Assembly (NCBI GenBank): GCA_027886185.1
Contig: WOAB01000056.1
Span: 13,454,001 to 13,518,000, forward strand
From: Rheum nobile
Taxonomy: Eukaryota > Streptophyta > Magnoliopsida > Caryophyllales > Polygonaceae
Direction of reading: 5' to 3'
Length of the DNA stretch: 64,000 nt
The first letter of the stretch is position 1, and each line of letters opens with the position of its first letter. Made by a program: the position numbers and the translations under genes. Below the pieces are notes generated by a model, which was given only the letters and a program-made list of their open reading frames with translations, was not told where the DNA came from and ran no database searches. Shown here in pieces: positions 1-11,784 of this stretch.

Positions 1-70
1 AACGAATTTAATATTCTGAAGGAAAAGCAAAACTGAATGAGGAATTGAAATTGGATGAAAAAGAACTTAC

Positions 71-186
71 GAGTGGATTGGAAGTGGGGAAATGAGCGAG
101 ATATTCAGTTCGGGTAACGAATACGCGGAATTTAAGCAGCTGACGAAGCTGAGAATCAAGACGAAATAAATCCAAGAAAATGACAT
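71..186 (-). pseudogene. Orphan exon 1 (signal peptide) of the next IRE1-like copy
   Basis: Minus-strand ATG at 186, a hydrophobic leader, and a GTAAGT donor just below 71. Its exons 2 and 3 lie beyond the left edge of the window, so completeness cannot be judged. Confidence 0.6.
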
Positions 187-452
187 TCTAATGACAAACG
201 CAAGTAAGGGTTTAACCGCGTGTCGTTGTCATCTTCGGAGAATCGGAGGGTTTAACGGCTTGACTTCATCTTCGTGGGAGAAGAGGGGTTCGTAGACTCC
301 ATTTCTGGACATAAATTGCCTTCATAAATATTATTCTATTTTCTAATAGCCTATATGAGATCATAATACCTTAAATTCTATTGGTGAAACATATATTTGC
401 AACAAATAAAATGCAATCAATAAACTGGGAGTGTGGCTCTGACACTGAACAT

Positions 453-656
453 CATGTGGCTCCACCACTGACTCTCTTAGCACAAGAACGAAGAATACCT
501 TATAGGTATTCACTCTATAAAGTAGGTTGTGACATAAGCAAAAAGATGCACGTACAAAGTAGAATTAGGTAAATCACTCTCTTAGCACAAGAACAAAGGA
601 TACCTATCGGTCACGCCAAGTTCTTGTGCTAAGAGGGTCAGTGGCGTAGCTACATG
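453..656. repeat. Foldback (MITE-like) element, one per array unit
   Basis: The arms 453-489 and 620-656 are inverted repeats of 37 bp, both starting CATGTRGCT and ending CTTAGCACAAGAAC, with about four mismatches (one specific to copy 1). A third direct copy of the arm core lies between them (572-590), and degenerate ACATAAGC-AAAGATG segments also pair across the middle. Equivalent elements are at 2305-2508, 4157-4360, 6009-6212, 7861-8064 and 9713-9916. A second hairpin with a 12-bp stem sits next to it at 688-724 (GTATGTGTGCTT and its complement). The element lies just beyond the 3' end of each minus-strand gene copy. No clear target duplication was identified. Confidence 0.75.
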
Positions 657-879
657 ACCTAATTCATCTTTGTGCTTATGTGCATCTGTATGTGTGCTTG
701 GAAGGTCCATCTAAGCACACATACACCCTCCCACACCCAACCACTCCCATGGTCAAGGCGTCAAACCAAGAAGCTCTTCCTCAACAATACTATGAGATAT
801 AGGATCTCCTAGCACATGAGCACTTAGTTGCATGTCTGCATGCTCAACTGAGTGACCCAAATGAAGACGATCAGAATGG

Positions 880-2038
880 TCACCACCACGAATGCGGTAG
901 ACCATGGCATCTCTCTGGCAAGACGTTAGTATACTGGTTTGTAGTTTCTGGAATATAATACATGAAATTATATAAATGACTCCAGGATTCAGAGAAAGCC
1001 AGGAGTGCATAGTCTATTCTTCTGATAAAAACCAATTCAACTTCCAATAAGTTATTAACTGCTTCTCTTAATAACATTGGATTTTCTCTGTCATACCCCA
1101 TTTTCGTGTGAGAAAAAGTATGTACCAGTGTCCCTATCGTCGCATCAAGTATACTAATAGTAGTACTCTTGTGTCCTATTATTGTTGTACCCCTCACAGA
1201 AATAGGAATATTAATAATTAGATCTATGATAGTTGCTCTAAGTCTCTGAAATACATTTATGATGGGGAAAAGAATGCACATATTTAGGCATATATTCAGG
1301 CAATAAGAAGGAAGAGAGTAAATTGAAATGTATGGCCTTGCAATAAATTTGCAGTAAATCCTACACAGAGCTTAGGTTAAACTAGTGCATATTTTATAGT
1401 GACCAAAACTGGAGAATCTCATTCCAATCAACAACCATATAACAGTTATAGAATACCATCTTCATCAAACTGAAATATTCAAAATAGTATATCCTCCATT
1501 GAGAACAACACTTACATTACATACTAAAGCACAATGTAGAAATTACCCAATTTCATTATTCAAGACAAGACTAGTAACCGTTTCAATTTTATATAGAAAC
1601 TTTGTTAACCAAATTTCACAAATAGATTGCATACCCTTCTTGTTCCTTTCATGTCATGCATATACAGGTTCCAATTAGTCCCAATATCGATGTAGTAATA
1701 TGTATCGTCAGCTTGATAGGATGAATACACTAGTATACCTGATCGGTAAGTCCTGTGGATTCTCTTGGAATCCACTTCCCGCAACGAAATGCATCCATCC
1801 CTGGACACAACATTGATGATATTATTGTTGTTTATGTCAAATTTTATAACTAAACGAATTTAATATTCTGAAGGAAAAGCAAAACTGAATGAGGAATTGA
1901 AATTGGATGAAAAAGAACTTACGAGTGGATTGGAAGTGGGGAAATGAGCGAGATATTCAGTTCGGGTAACGAATACGCGGAATTTAAGCAGCTGACGAAG
2001 CTGAGAATCAAGACGAAATAAATCCAAGAAAACGACAT
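880..2038 (-). CDS. IRE1-like lumenal sensor fragment, array copy 1
   Basis: Exons at 1923-2038 (signal peptide), 1635-1800 (VYSSYQA, NWNLYMHD) and 880-1245 (GTTIIGHKST, FIRRIDYALLAFS), minus strand, open and in phase. After the sensor-like stretch, exon 3 runs into residues that I cannot match to IRE1 and stops at 880. An alternative downstream exon in the ORF at 753-1010 (VYRIRGGDHSD) would need an unverified splice. Another exon 1 lies at 71-186, so the array continues to the left. Confidence 0.62.
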
Positions 2039-2731
2039 TCTAATGACAAACGCAAGTAAGGGTTTAACCGCGTGTCGTTGTCATCTTCGGAGAATCGGAG
2101 GGTTTAACGGCTTGACTTCATCTTCGTGGGAGAAGAGGGGTTCGTAGACTCCATTTCTGGACATAAATTGCCTTCATAAATATTATTCTATTTTCTAATA
2201 GCCTATATGAGATCATAATACCTTAAATTCTATTGGTGAAACATATATTTGCAACAAATAAAATGCAATCAATAAACTGGGAGTGTGGCTCTGACACTGA
2301 ACATCATGTGGCTCCACCACTGACTCTCTTAGCACAAGAACGAAGAATACCTTATAGGTATTCACTCTATAAAGTAGGTTGTGACATAAGCAAAAAGATG
2401 CACGTACAAAGTAGAATTAGGTAAATCACTCTCTTAGCACAAGAACAAAGGATACCTATCGGTCACGCCAAGTTCTTGTGCTAAGAGAGTCAGTGGCGTA
2501 GCTACATGACCTAATTCATCTTTGTGCTTATGTGCATCTGTATGTGTGCTTGGAAGGTCCATCTAAGCACACATACACCCTCACACACCCAACCACTCCC
2601 ATGGTCAAGGCGTCAAACCAAGAAGCTCTTCCTCAACAATACTATGAGATATAGGATCTCCTAGCACATGAGCACTTAGTTGCATGTCTGCATGCTCAAC
2701 TGAGTGACCCAAATGAAGACGATCAGAATGG

Positions 2732-3890
2732 TCACCACCACGAATGCGGTAGACCATGGCATCTCTCTGGCAAGACGTTAGTATACTGGTTTGTAGTTTC
2801 TGGAATATAATACATGAAATTATATAAATGACTCCAGGATTCAGAGAAAGCCAGGAGTGCATAGTCTATTCTTCTGATAAAAACCAATTCAACTTCCAAT
2901 AAGTTATTAACTGCTTCTCTTAATAACATTGGATTTTCTCTGTCATACCCCATTTTCGTGTGAGAAAAAGTATGTACCAGTGTCCCTATCGTCGCATCAA
3001 GTATACTAATAGTAGTACTCTTGTGTCCTATTATTGTTGTACCCCTCACAGAAATAGGAATATTAATAATTAGATCTATGATAGTTGCTCTAAGTCTCTG
3101 AAATACATTTATGATGGGGAAAAGAATGCACATATTTAGGCATATATTCAGGCAATAAGAAGGAAGAGAGTAAATTGAAATGTATGGCCTTGCAATAAAT
3201 TTACAGTAAATCCTACACAGAGCTTAGGTTAAACTAGTGCATATTTTATAGTGACCAAAACTGGAGAATCTCATTCCAATCAACAACCATATAACAGTTA
3301 TAGAATACCATCTTCATCAAACTGAAATATTCAAAATAGTATATCCTCCATTGAGAACAACACTTACATTACATACTAAAGCACAATGTAGAAATTACCC
3401 AATTTCATTATTCAAGACAAGACTAGTAACCGTTTCAATTTTATATAGAAACTTTGTTAACCAAATTTCACAAATAGATTGCATACCCTTCTTGTTCCTT
3501 TCATGTCATGCATATACAGGTTCCAATTAGTCCCAATATCGATGTAGTAATATGTATCGTCAGCTTGATAGGATGAATACACTAGTATACCTGATCGGTA
3601 AGTCCTGTGGATTCTCTTGGAATCCACTTCCCGCAACGAAATGCATCCATCCCTGGACACAACATTGATGATATTATTGTTGTTTATGTCAAATTTTATA
3701 ACTAAACGAATTTAATATTCTGAAGGAAAAGCAAAACTGAATGAGGAATTGAAATTGGATGAAAAAGAACTTACGAGTGGATTGGAAGTGGGGAAATGAG
3801 CGAGATATTCAGTTCGGGTAACGAATACGCGGAATTTAAGCAGCTGACGAAGCTGAGAATCAAGACGAAATAAATCCAAGAAAACGACAT
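2732..3890 (-). CDS. IRE1-like lumenal sensor fragment, array copy 2
   Basis: Exons at 3775-3890, 3487-3652 and 2732-3097, minus strand, open and in phase. Essentially identical to copies 1 and 3. The intron between exons 2 and 3 differs from copy 1 by single bases (for example near 3200). Confidence 0.62.
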
Positions 3891-4583
3891 TCTAATGACA
3901 AACGCAAGTAAGGGTTTAACCGCGTGTCGTTGTCATCTTCGGAGAATCGGAGGGTTTAACGGCTTGACTTCATCTTCGTGGGAGAAGAGGGGTTCGTAGA
4001 CTCCATTTCTGGACATAAATTGCCTTCATAAATATTATTCTATTTTCTAATAGCCTATATGAGATCATAATACCTTAAATTCTATTGGTGAAACATATAT
4101 TTGCAACAAATAAAATGCAATCAATAAACTGGGAGTGTGGCTCTGACACTGAACATCATGTGGCTCCACCACTGACTCTCTTAGCACAAGAACGAAGAAT
4201 ACCTTATAGGTATTCACTCTATAAAGTAGGTTGTGACATAAGCAAAAAGATGCACGTACAAAGTAGAATTAGGTAAATCACTCTCTTAGCACAAGAACAA
4301 AGGATACCTATCGGTCACGCCAAGTTCTTGTGCTAAGAGAGTCAGTGGCGTAGCTACATGACCTAATTCATCTTTGTGCTTATGTGCATCTGTATGTGTG
4401 CTTGGAAGGTCCATCTAAGCACACATACACCCTCCCACACCCAACCACTCCCATGGTCAAGGCGTCAAACCAAGAAGCTCTTCCTCAACAATACTATGAG
4501 ATATAGGATCTCCTAGCACATGAGCACTTAGTTGCATGTCTGCATGCTCAACTGAGTGACCCAAATGAAGACGATCAGAATGG

Positions 4584-5742
4584 TCACCACCACGAATGCG
4601 GTAGACCATGGCATCTCTCTGGCAAGACGTTAGTATACTGGTTTGTAGTTTCTGGAATATAATACATGAAATTATATAAATGACTCCAGGATTCAGAGAA
4701 AGCCAGGAGTGCATAGTCTATTCTTCTGATAAAAACCAATTCAACTTCCAATAAGTTATTAACTGCTTCTCTTAATAACATTGGATTTTCTCTGTCATAC
4801 CCCATTTTCGTGTGAGAAAAAGTATGTACCAGTGTCCCTATCGTCGCATCAAGTATACTAATAGTAGTACTCTTGTGTCCTATTATTGTTGTACCCCTCA
4901 CAGAAATAGGAATATTAATAATTAGATCTATGATAGTTGCTCTAAGTCTCTGAAATACATTTATGATGGGGAAAAGAATGCACATATTTAGGCATATATT
5001 CAGGCAATAAGAAGGAAGAGAGTAAATTGAAATGTATGGCCTTGCAATAAATTTGCAGTAAATCCTACACAGAGCTTAGGTTAAACTAGTGCATATTTTA
5101 TAGTGACCAAAACTGGAGAATCTCATTCCAATCAACAACCATATAACAGTTATAGAATACCATCTTCATCAAACTGAAATATTCAAAATAGTATATCCTC
5201 CATTGAGAACAACACTTACATTACATACTAAAGCACAATGTAGAAATTACCCAATTTCATTATTCAAGACAAGACTAGTAACCGTTTCAATTTTATATAG
5301 AAACTTTGTTAACCAAATTTCACAAATAGATTGCATACCCTTCTTGTTCCTTTCATGTCATGCATATACAGGTTCCAATTAGTCCCAATATCGATGTAGT
5401 AATATGTATCGTCAGCTTGATAGGATGAATACACTAGTATACCTGATCGGTAAGTCCTGTGGATTCTCTTGGAATCCACTTCCCGCAACGAAATGCATCC
5501 ATCCCTGGACACAACATTGATGATATTATTGTTGTTTATGTCAAATTTTATAACTAAACGAATTTAATATTCTGAAGGAAAAGCAAAACTGAATGAGGAA
5601 TTGAAATTGGATGAAAAAGAACTTACGAGTGGATTGGAAGTGGGGAAATGAGCGAGGTATTCAGTTCGGGTAACGAATACGCGGAATTTAAGCAGCTGAC
5701 GAAGCTGAGAATCAAGACGAAATAAATCCAAGAAAATGACAT
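4584..5742 (-). CDS. IRE1-like lumenal sensor fragment, array copy 3
   Basis: Exons at 5627-5742, 5339-5504 and 4584-4949 on the minus strand, open throughout with the same GT-AG junctions. The protein is identical or nearly so to copies 1 and 2, implying very recent duplication. Compared with copy 5 it differs at several exon 2 positions (RTYRSGILV against WSYRSSIPV) and in exon 3 (GHKSTTISILDATIG against GHMSTNVSILDATTG). These are mostly amino-acid-changing differences. Confidence 0.62.
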
Positions 5743-6435
5743 TCTAATGACAAACGCAAGTAAGGGTTTAACCGCGTGTCGTTGTCATCTTCGGAGAATC
5801 GGAGGGTTTAACGGCTTGACTTCATCTTCGTGGGAGAAGAGGGGTTCGTAGACTCCATTTCTGGACATAAATTGCCTTCATAAATATTATTCTATTTTCT
5901 AATAGCCTATATGAGATCATAATACCTTAAATTCTATTGGTGAAACAAATATTTGCAACAAATAAAATGCAATCAATAAACTGGGAGTGTGGCTCTGACA
6001 CTGAACATCATGTGGCTCCACCACTGACTCTCTTAGCACAAGAACGAAGAATACCTTATAGGTATTCACTCTATAAAGTAGGTTATGACATAAGCAAAAA
6101 GATGCACGTACAAAGTAGAATTAGGTAAATCACTCTCTTAGCACAAGAACAAAGGATACCTATCGGTCACGCCAAGTTCTTGTGCTAAGAGAGTCAGTGG
6201 CGTAGCTACATGACCTAATTCATCTTTGTGCTTATGTGCATCTGTATGTGTGCTTGGAAGGTCCATCTAAGCACACATACACCCTCCCACACCCAACCAC
6301 TCCCATGGTCAAGGCGTCAAACCAAGAAGCTCTTCCTCAACAATACTATGAGATATAGGATCTCCTAGCACATGAGCACTTAGTTGCATGTCTGCATGCT
6401 CAACTGAGTGACCCAAATGAAGACGATCAGAATGG

Positions 6436-7594
6436 TCACCACCACGAATGCGGTAGACCATGGCATCTCTCTGGCAAGACGTTAGTATACTGGTTTGTAG
6501 TTTCTGGAATATAATACATGAAATTATATAAATGACTCCAGGATTCAGAGAAAGCCAGGAGTGCATAGTCTATTCTTCTGATAAAAACCAATTCAACTTC
6601 CAATAAGTTATTAACTGCTTCTCTTAATAACATTGGATTTTCTCTGTCATACCCCATTTTCGTGGGAGAAAAAGTATGTACCAGTGTCCCTATCGTCGCA
6701 TCAAGTATACTAATAGTAGTACTCTTGTGTCCTATTATTGTTGTACCCCTCACAGAAATAGGAATATTAATAATTAGATCTATGATAGTTGCTCTAAGTC
6801 TCTGAAATACATTTATGATGGGGAAAAGAATGCACATATTTAGGCATATATTCAGGCAATAAGAAGGAAGAGAGTAAATTGAAATGTATGGCCTTGCAAT
6901 AAATTTGCAGTAAATCCTACACAGAGCTTAGGTTAAACTAGTGCATATTTTATAGTGACCAAAACTGGAGAATCTCATTCCAATCAACAACCATATAACA
7001 GTTATAGAATACCATCTTCATCAAACTGAAATATTCAAAATAGTATATCCTCCACTGAGAACAACACTTACATTACATACTAAAGCACAATGTAGAAATT
7101 ACCCAATTTCATTATTCAAGATAGGACTAGTAACCGTTTCAATTTTATATAGAAACTTTGTTAACCAAATTTCACAAATAGATTGCATACCCTTCTTGTT
7201 CCTTTCAAGTCATGCATATACAGGTTCCAATTAGTCCCAATATCGATGTAGTAATATGTATCGTCAGCTTGATAGGATGAATACACTAGTATACCTGATC
7301 GGTAAGTCCTGTGGATTCTCTTGGAATCCACTTCCCGCAACGAAATGCATCCATCCCTGGACACAACAATGATGATATTATTGTTGTTTATGTCAAATTT
7401 TATAACTAAACGAATTTAATATTCTGAAGGAAAAGCAAAACTGAATGAGGAATTGAAATTGGATGAAAAAGAACTTACGAGTGGATTGGAAGTGGGGAAA
7501 TGAGAGAGGTATTCAGTTCGGGTAACGAATACACGGAATTTAAGCAGCTGACGAAGCTGAGAATGAAGACGAAAGAAATCCAAGAAAATGACAT
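6436..7594 (-). CDS. IRE1-like lumenal sensor fragment, array copy 4
   Basis: Same three-exon model: 7479-7594 (signal peptide), 7191-7356 and 6436-6801. All frames are open and the splice signals match copy 5. Exon 1 resembles copies 5 and 6, while exons 2 and 3 resemble copies 1-3, so this gene copy straddles the boundary between old and young units. Exon 2 has a Met-to-Leu change in the HDMKGT stretch. Exon 3 keeps Pro in TFSPTK, where copies 1-3 have His. No kinase part is present. Confidence 0.62.
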
Positions 7595-8278
7595 TCTAAT
7601 GACAAACGCAAGTAAGGGTTTAACCGCGTGCCGTTGTCATCGTCGGAGAATCAGAGAGTTTAACGGCTTGACTTCATCATCGTGGGAGAAGAGGGGTTTG
7701 TAGACTCCATTTCTAGATAGAAAGTGCCTTCATAAATATTATTCTATTTTCTAATAGCCTATATGAGATCATAATACCTTAAATTATATTGGTGAAACAG
7801 ATATTTGCAACAAATAAAATGCAATCAATAAACTGGGAGTGTGGCTCTGACACTGAACATCATGTGGCTCCACCACTGACTCTTTTAGCACAAGAACAAA
7901 GAATACCTTATAGGTATTCACTCTATAAAGTAGGTTGTGACATAAGCAAAAAGATGCACGTACAAAGTAGAATTAGGTAAATCACTCTCTTAGCACAAGA
8001 ACAAAGGATACCTATCGGTCACGCCAAGTTCTTGTGCTAAGAGAGTCAGGGGCGTAGCTATATGACCTAATTCATCTTTGTGCTTATGTGCATCTGTATG
8101 TGTGCTTGGAAGGTCCATCTAAGCACACATACACCCTCCCACACCCAACCACTCCCATGGTCAAGGCGTCAAACCAAGAAGCTCTTCCTCAACAATACTA
8201 TGAGATATAGGATCTCCTAGCACATGAGCACTTAGTTGCATGTCTGCATGCTCAGCAGATTGACCCAAAGAAAAACGA

Positions 8279-9446
8279 TCAGAATGGTCTCCACCACGAA
8301 TGCGGTAGACCGTGGCATCTCTCTGGCAAGATGTTAGTATACTGGTTTGTAGTTTCTGGAATATAATACATGAAATTATATAAATGACTCCAGGATTCAG
8401 AGAAAGCCAGGAGTGCATAGTCTGTTCTTCTTATAAAAACCAATTCAACTTCCAATAAGTTATTAACTGCTTCCCTTAATAACATTGGATTTTCTCTGTC
8501 ATACCCCATTTTCATGGGAGAAAAAGTATGTACCAGTGTCCCTGTCGTCGCATCAAGTATACTAACATTAGTACTCATGTGTCCTATTATTGTTGTACCC
8601 CTCACAGAAATAGGAGTATTAATAATTAGATCTATGATAGTTGTTCTAAGTGTCTGAAATACATTTATGATTGGAAAAAGAACGCACATATTTAGGCATA
8701 TATTCAGGCAGTAAGAAGGAAGAGAGTAAATTGAAATGTATGGCCTTGCAATAAATTTGCAGTAAATCCTACACAGAGCTTAGGTTAAACTAGTGCATAT
8801 TTTATAGTGACCAAAAATGGAGAATCTCATTCCAATCAACAACCATATAACAGTTATAGAATACCATCTTCATCAAACTAAAATATTCATAATAGTATAT
8901 CCTCCACTGAGAACAACACTTACATTACATACTAAAGCACAATGTAGAAATTACCCAATTTCATTATTCAAGACATGACTAGTAACCGTTTCAATTTTAT
9001 ATAGAAACTTTGTTAACCAAATTTCACAAATAGATTGCATACCCTGCTTGTTCCTTTCATGTCGTGCATATACAGGTTCCAATTAGTCCCAATATCGATG
9101 TAGTAATATGTATCGTCAGCTTGATAGGATGAATACACTGGTATACTTGATCGGTAACTCCAGTGGATTCTCTTGGAATCCACTTCCCGCAAAGAAATGC
9201 ATCCATCCCTGGACACAACAATGATGATATTATTGTTGTTTTTGTAAAATTTTATAACTAAACGAATTTAATATTCTGAAGGAAAAGCAAAACTGAATGA
9301 GGAATTGAAATTGGATGAAAAAGAACTTACGAGTGGATTGGGAGTGGGGAAATGAGCGAGGTATTCAGTTCGGGTAACGAATACGCGGAATTTAGGCAGC
9401 TGACAAAGTTGAGAATCAAGACGAAAGAAATCCAAGAAAATGACAT
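8279..9446 (-). CDS. IRE1-like ER-lumenal sensor fragment, array copy 5 (closest to canonical IRE1)
   Basis: Three minus-strand exons: 9331-9446, 9043-9208 and 8279-8653. Exon 1 begins ATG and encodes a hydrophobic signal peptide (MSFSWISFVLILNFVSC), ending at a GTAAGT donor. Exon 2 follows a CAG acceptor and ends at GTATGC. Exon 3 follows TTTCAG. Exons 1 and 2 sum to 282 nt, so the phases match. Exon 2 carries VYSSYQA and the stretch DIGTNWNLYMHD; exon 3 carries GTTIIGHMST, LDATTGTLVHTFS and FIRRTDYALLAFS. These match, in order, the start of the lumenal stress-sensing domain of plant IRE1, an ER transmembrane kinase/RNase. No transmembrane, kinase or RNase part follows before the next copy, so only a short secreted protein of about 215 residues could be made. 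A further minus-strand ORF at 8161-8418 could be another exon. Recognition is from family memory, not a search. Confidence 0.68.
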
Positions 9447-10141
9447 TCTAATGACAAATGCAAGTAAGGGTTTAACCGCGTGCCGTTGTCATCGTCGGAG
9501 AATCGGAGGGTTTAACGGCTTGACTTTATCATTGTGGGAGAAGAGGGGTTCGTAGACTCCATTTCTAGACAGAAAGTGCATTCATAAATATTATTCTATT
9601 TTCTAATAGCCTATATGAGATCATAATTCCTTAAATTATATTGGTGAAACAGATATTTGCAACAAATAAAATGCAATCAATAAACTGGGAGTGTGGCTCC
9701 GACACTAAACATCATGTGGCTCCACCACTGACTCTCTTAGCACAAGAACAAAGAATACCTTATAGGTATTCACTCTATAAAGTAGGCTGTGACATAAGCA
9801 AAAAGATGCACGTACAAAGTAGAATTAGGTAAATCACTCTCTTAGCACAAGAACAAAGGATACTTATCGGTCACGCCAAGTTCTTGTGCTAAGAGAGTCA
9901 GTGACGTAGCTACATGACCTAATTCATATTTGTGCTTATGTGCAATTGTATGTGTGCTTGGAAGGTCCATCCAAGCACACATACACCCTCCCACACCCAA
10001 CCACTCCATGGTCAGGGCGTCAAACCAAGAAGCTCTTCCTCATCAATACTATGAGATATAGGATCTCCTAGCACATGAGCACTTAGTTGCATGTCTGCAT
10101 GCTCAGCAGATTGACCCAAAGAAAGACGATCAGAATGGTCT

Positions 10142-10505
10142 CTACCACGAATGCGGTAGACCATGGCATCTCTCTGGCAAGACGTTAGTATACTGGTTTG
10201 TAGTTTCTGGAATATAATACATGAAATTATATAAATGACTCCAGGATTCAGAGAAAGTCAGGAGTGCATAGTCTGTTCTTCTGATAAAAACCAATTCAAC
10301 TTCCAATAAGTTATTAACTGCTTCCCTTAATAACATTGGATTTTCTCTGTCATACCCATTTTCGTGGGAGAAAAAGTATGTACCACTGTCCCTGTCGTCA
10401 CATCAAGTATACTAACAGTAGTACTCATGTGTCCTATTATTGTTGTACCCCTCACAGAAATAGGAGTATTAATAATTAGATCTATGATAGTTGTTCTATG
10501 TCTCT
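10142..10505 (-). pseudogene. Orphan, frameshifted exon 3 of IRE1-like array (copy 6)
   Basis: The TTTCAG acceptor precedes 10505. The frame runs through the sensor-like residues, then a one-base deletion in the C run near 10350 (CATACCC where other copies have CATACCCC) shifts it; the second half resumes as LLREAVNNLLEVELVFIRR in another frame. Exons 1 and 2 upstream are missing because the array is truncated at 10900, so this copy is dead. Confidence 0.7.
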
Positions 10506-10900
10506 GAAATACATTTATGATGGGAAAAAGAACGCACATATTTAGGCATATATTCAGGCAATACGAAGGAAGAGAGTAAATTGAAATGTATGGCCTTGCA
10601 ATAAATTTGCAGTAAATCCTACACAGAGCTTAGGTTAAACTAGTGCATATTTTATAGTGACCAAAACTGGAGAATCTCATTCCAATCAACAACCATATAA
10701 CAGTTATAGAATACCATCTTCGTCAAACTGAAATATTCATAATAGTATATCCTCCACTGAGAACAACACTTACATTACATACTAAAGCACAATGTAGAAA
10801 TTACCCAATTTCATTATTCAAGACATGACTAGTAACCGTTTCAATTTTATATAGAAACTTTGTTAACCAAATTTGACAAATAGATTGCATACCCTGCTTG

Positions 10901-11784
10901 ATATGATATTTGCAGGCTGAGAAAATGATTGAGCACAAGGATGATATATAATTTCATGCCCTAAAAGCACATGGTTTGTTACTGAGAAAGAAAAGAATGA
11001 GAAGGCCAAAGATGCAAAGGCGAGCAAGTTGTTTTGATGTAACACTTGGTAAAGTTACAATTGTCATTCTGATAACTACTCAATGGAACCATATGTTGTG
11101 TCGTGTATCTTCGTATCCAGAAATATTTCTTCCTAATCAGATGATTTAGTTTTTTATACACCTTGATGTCATGTATGCATAAGAGTTATTTGGCTATGAT
11201 AATAATTTCTTGATACTTTAACTTATTTTATGTGGACAAAAGGGTAATTTAAAGGTTGTGCATTCAGTTGATGTTCTTGGGCACTCACACGTTCGACCCA
11301 AGTTTGACGAATACTTACTCCAAGTAGCTGGTCTAATTTTGTGGTGAATGTCGTAGTGTTCTTGCATAGTTGTCCCAAAGTTGCTGATTATACCACCTCC
11401 CAAATCCCCAAATAAGAAGGTTGGTGTGCTTAAATATCGTGCACATGCATGCAATATAGTAAAGAACTGATGCAGATTAATCTTCATCTTGCAAGGTACT
11501 TGTATGATATTGTTATTAAAGCAATGTTGTGAATGCAAAACAGGCCCGACCCTGAGCAGGTGCAAGGTGAGCACCTGCAGAAGCATATGTTAGAGTCAAA
11601 TATTATCATATCAATATATAAAATCAGCATTTGACTAAATTATCGTTTGAGTGTCTCCTAAATTTGCAAAAGATATCTTATGAAGAATTGGTTACATACC
11701 TTGTCATCTGAAATAATGTATTCGACGCCAGCTGAAGCTTTTGAACTTTATTTAGATATCAGGAGAATGATTGAGGAGGGTGTT
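10901..11784. other. Unassigned region with possible exon debris
   Basis: The array ends abruptly at 10900. Plus-strand stretches look coding-like but broken: an AG acceptor-like site at 10914 followed by AEKMIEHKDDI and a stop; KVVHSVDVLGHSHVRPKFDE near 11255-11314; and MYSTPAEAFELYLDIRRM near 11718-11771, which the solo LTR interrupts. I do not recognise the family. The overlapping 122-residue minus-strand ORF looks like a shadow. Confidence 0.3.

Larger units (their letters stand above)
1..10900. repeat. Tandem array, 1852-bp unit, about 5.9 copies
   Basis: The sequence at position 1 restarts at 1853, 3705, 5557, 7409 and 9261, an exact 1852-bp period with no indel drift in copies 1-5. 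The array breaks off at 10900, where copy 6 stops matching, and it continues off the left edge. Copies 1-3 are nearly identical and copy 4 differs slightly. Copies 5 and 6 share further differences, so the left copies arose later. Each unit holds three minus-strand exons of an IRE1-like lumenal domain and a 204-bp foldback. The long unit and gene content make this a tandem segmental duplication rather than a classical satellite. Confidence 0.97.

Noticed and set aside
381..572. 63-residue plus-strand ORF repeated in each array unit
   Set aside because: It overlaps the foldback arm and lies antisense to the gene copies. It has no family resemblance and is conserved only because the unit is duplicated.
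7500..7703. 67-residue plus-strand ORF seen only in array units 5 and 6
   Set aside because: It is antisense to the signal-peptide exon and is closed by a stop in units 1-4. It is a shadow.
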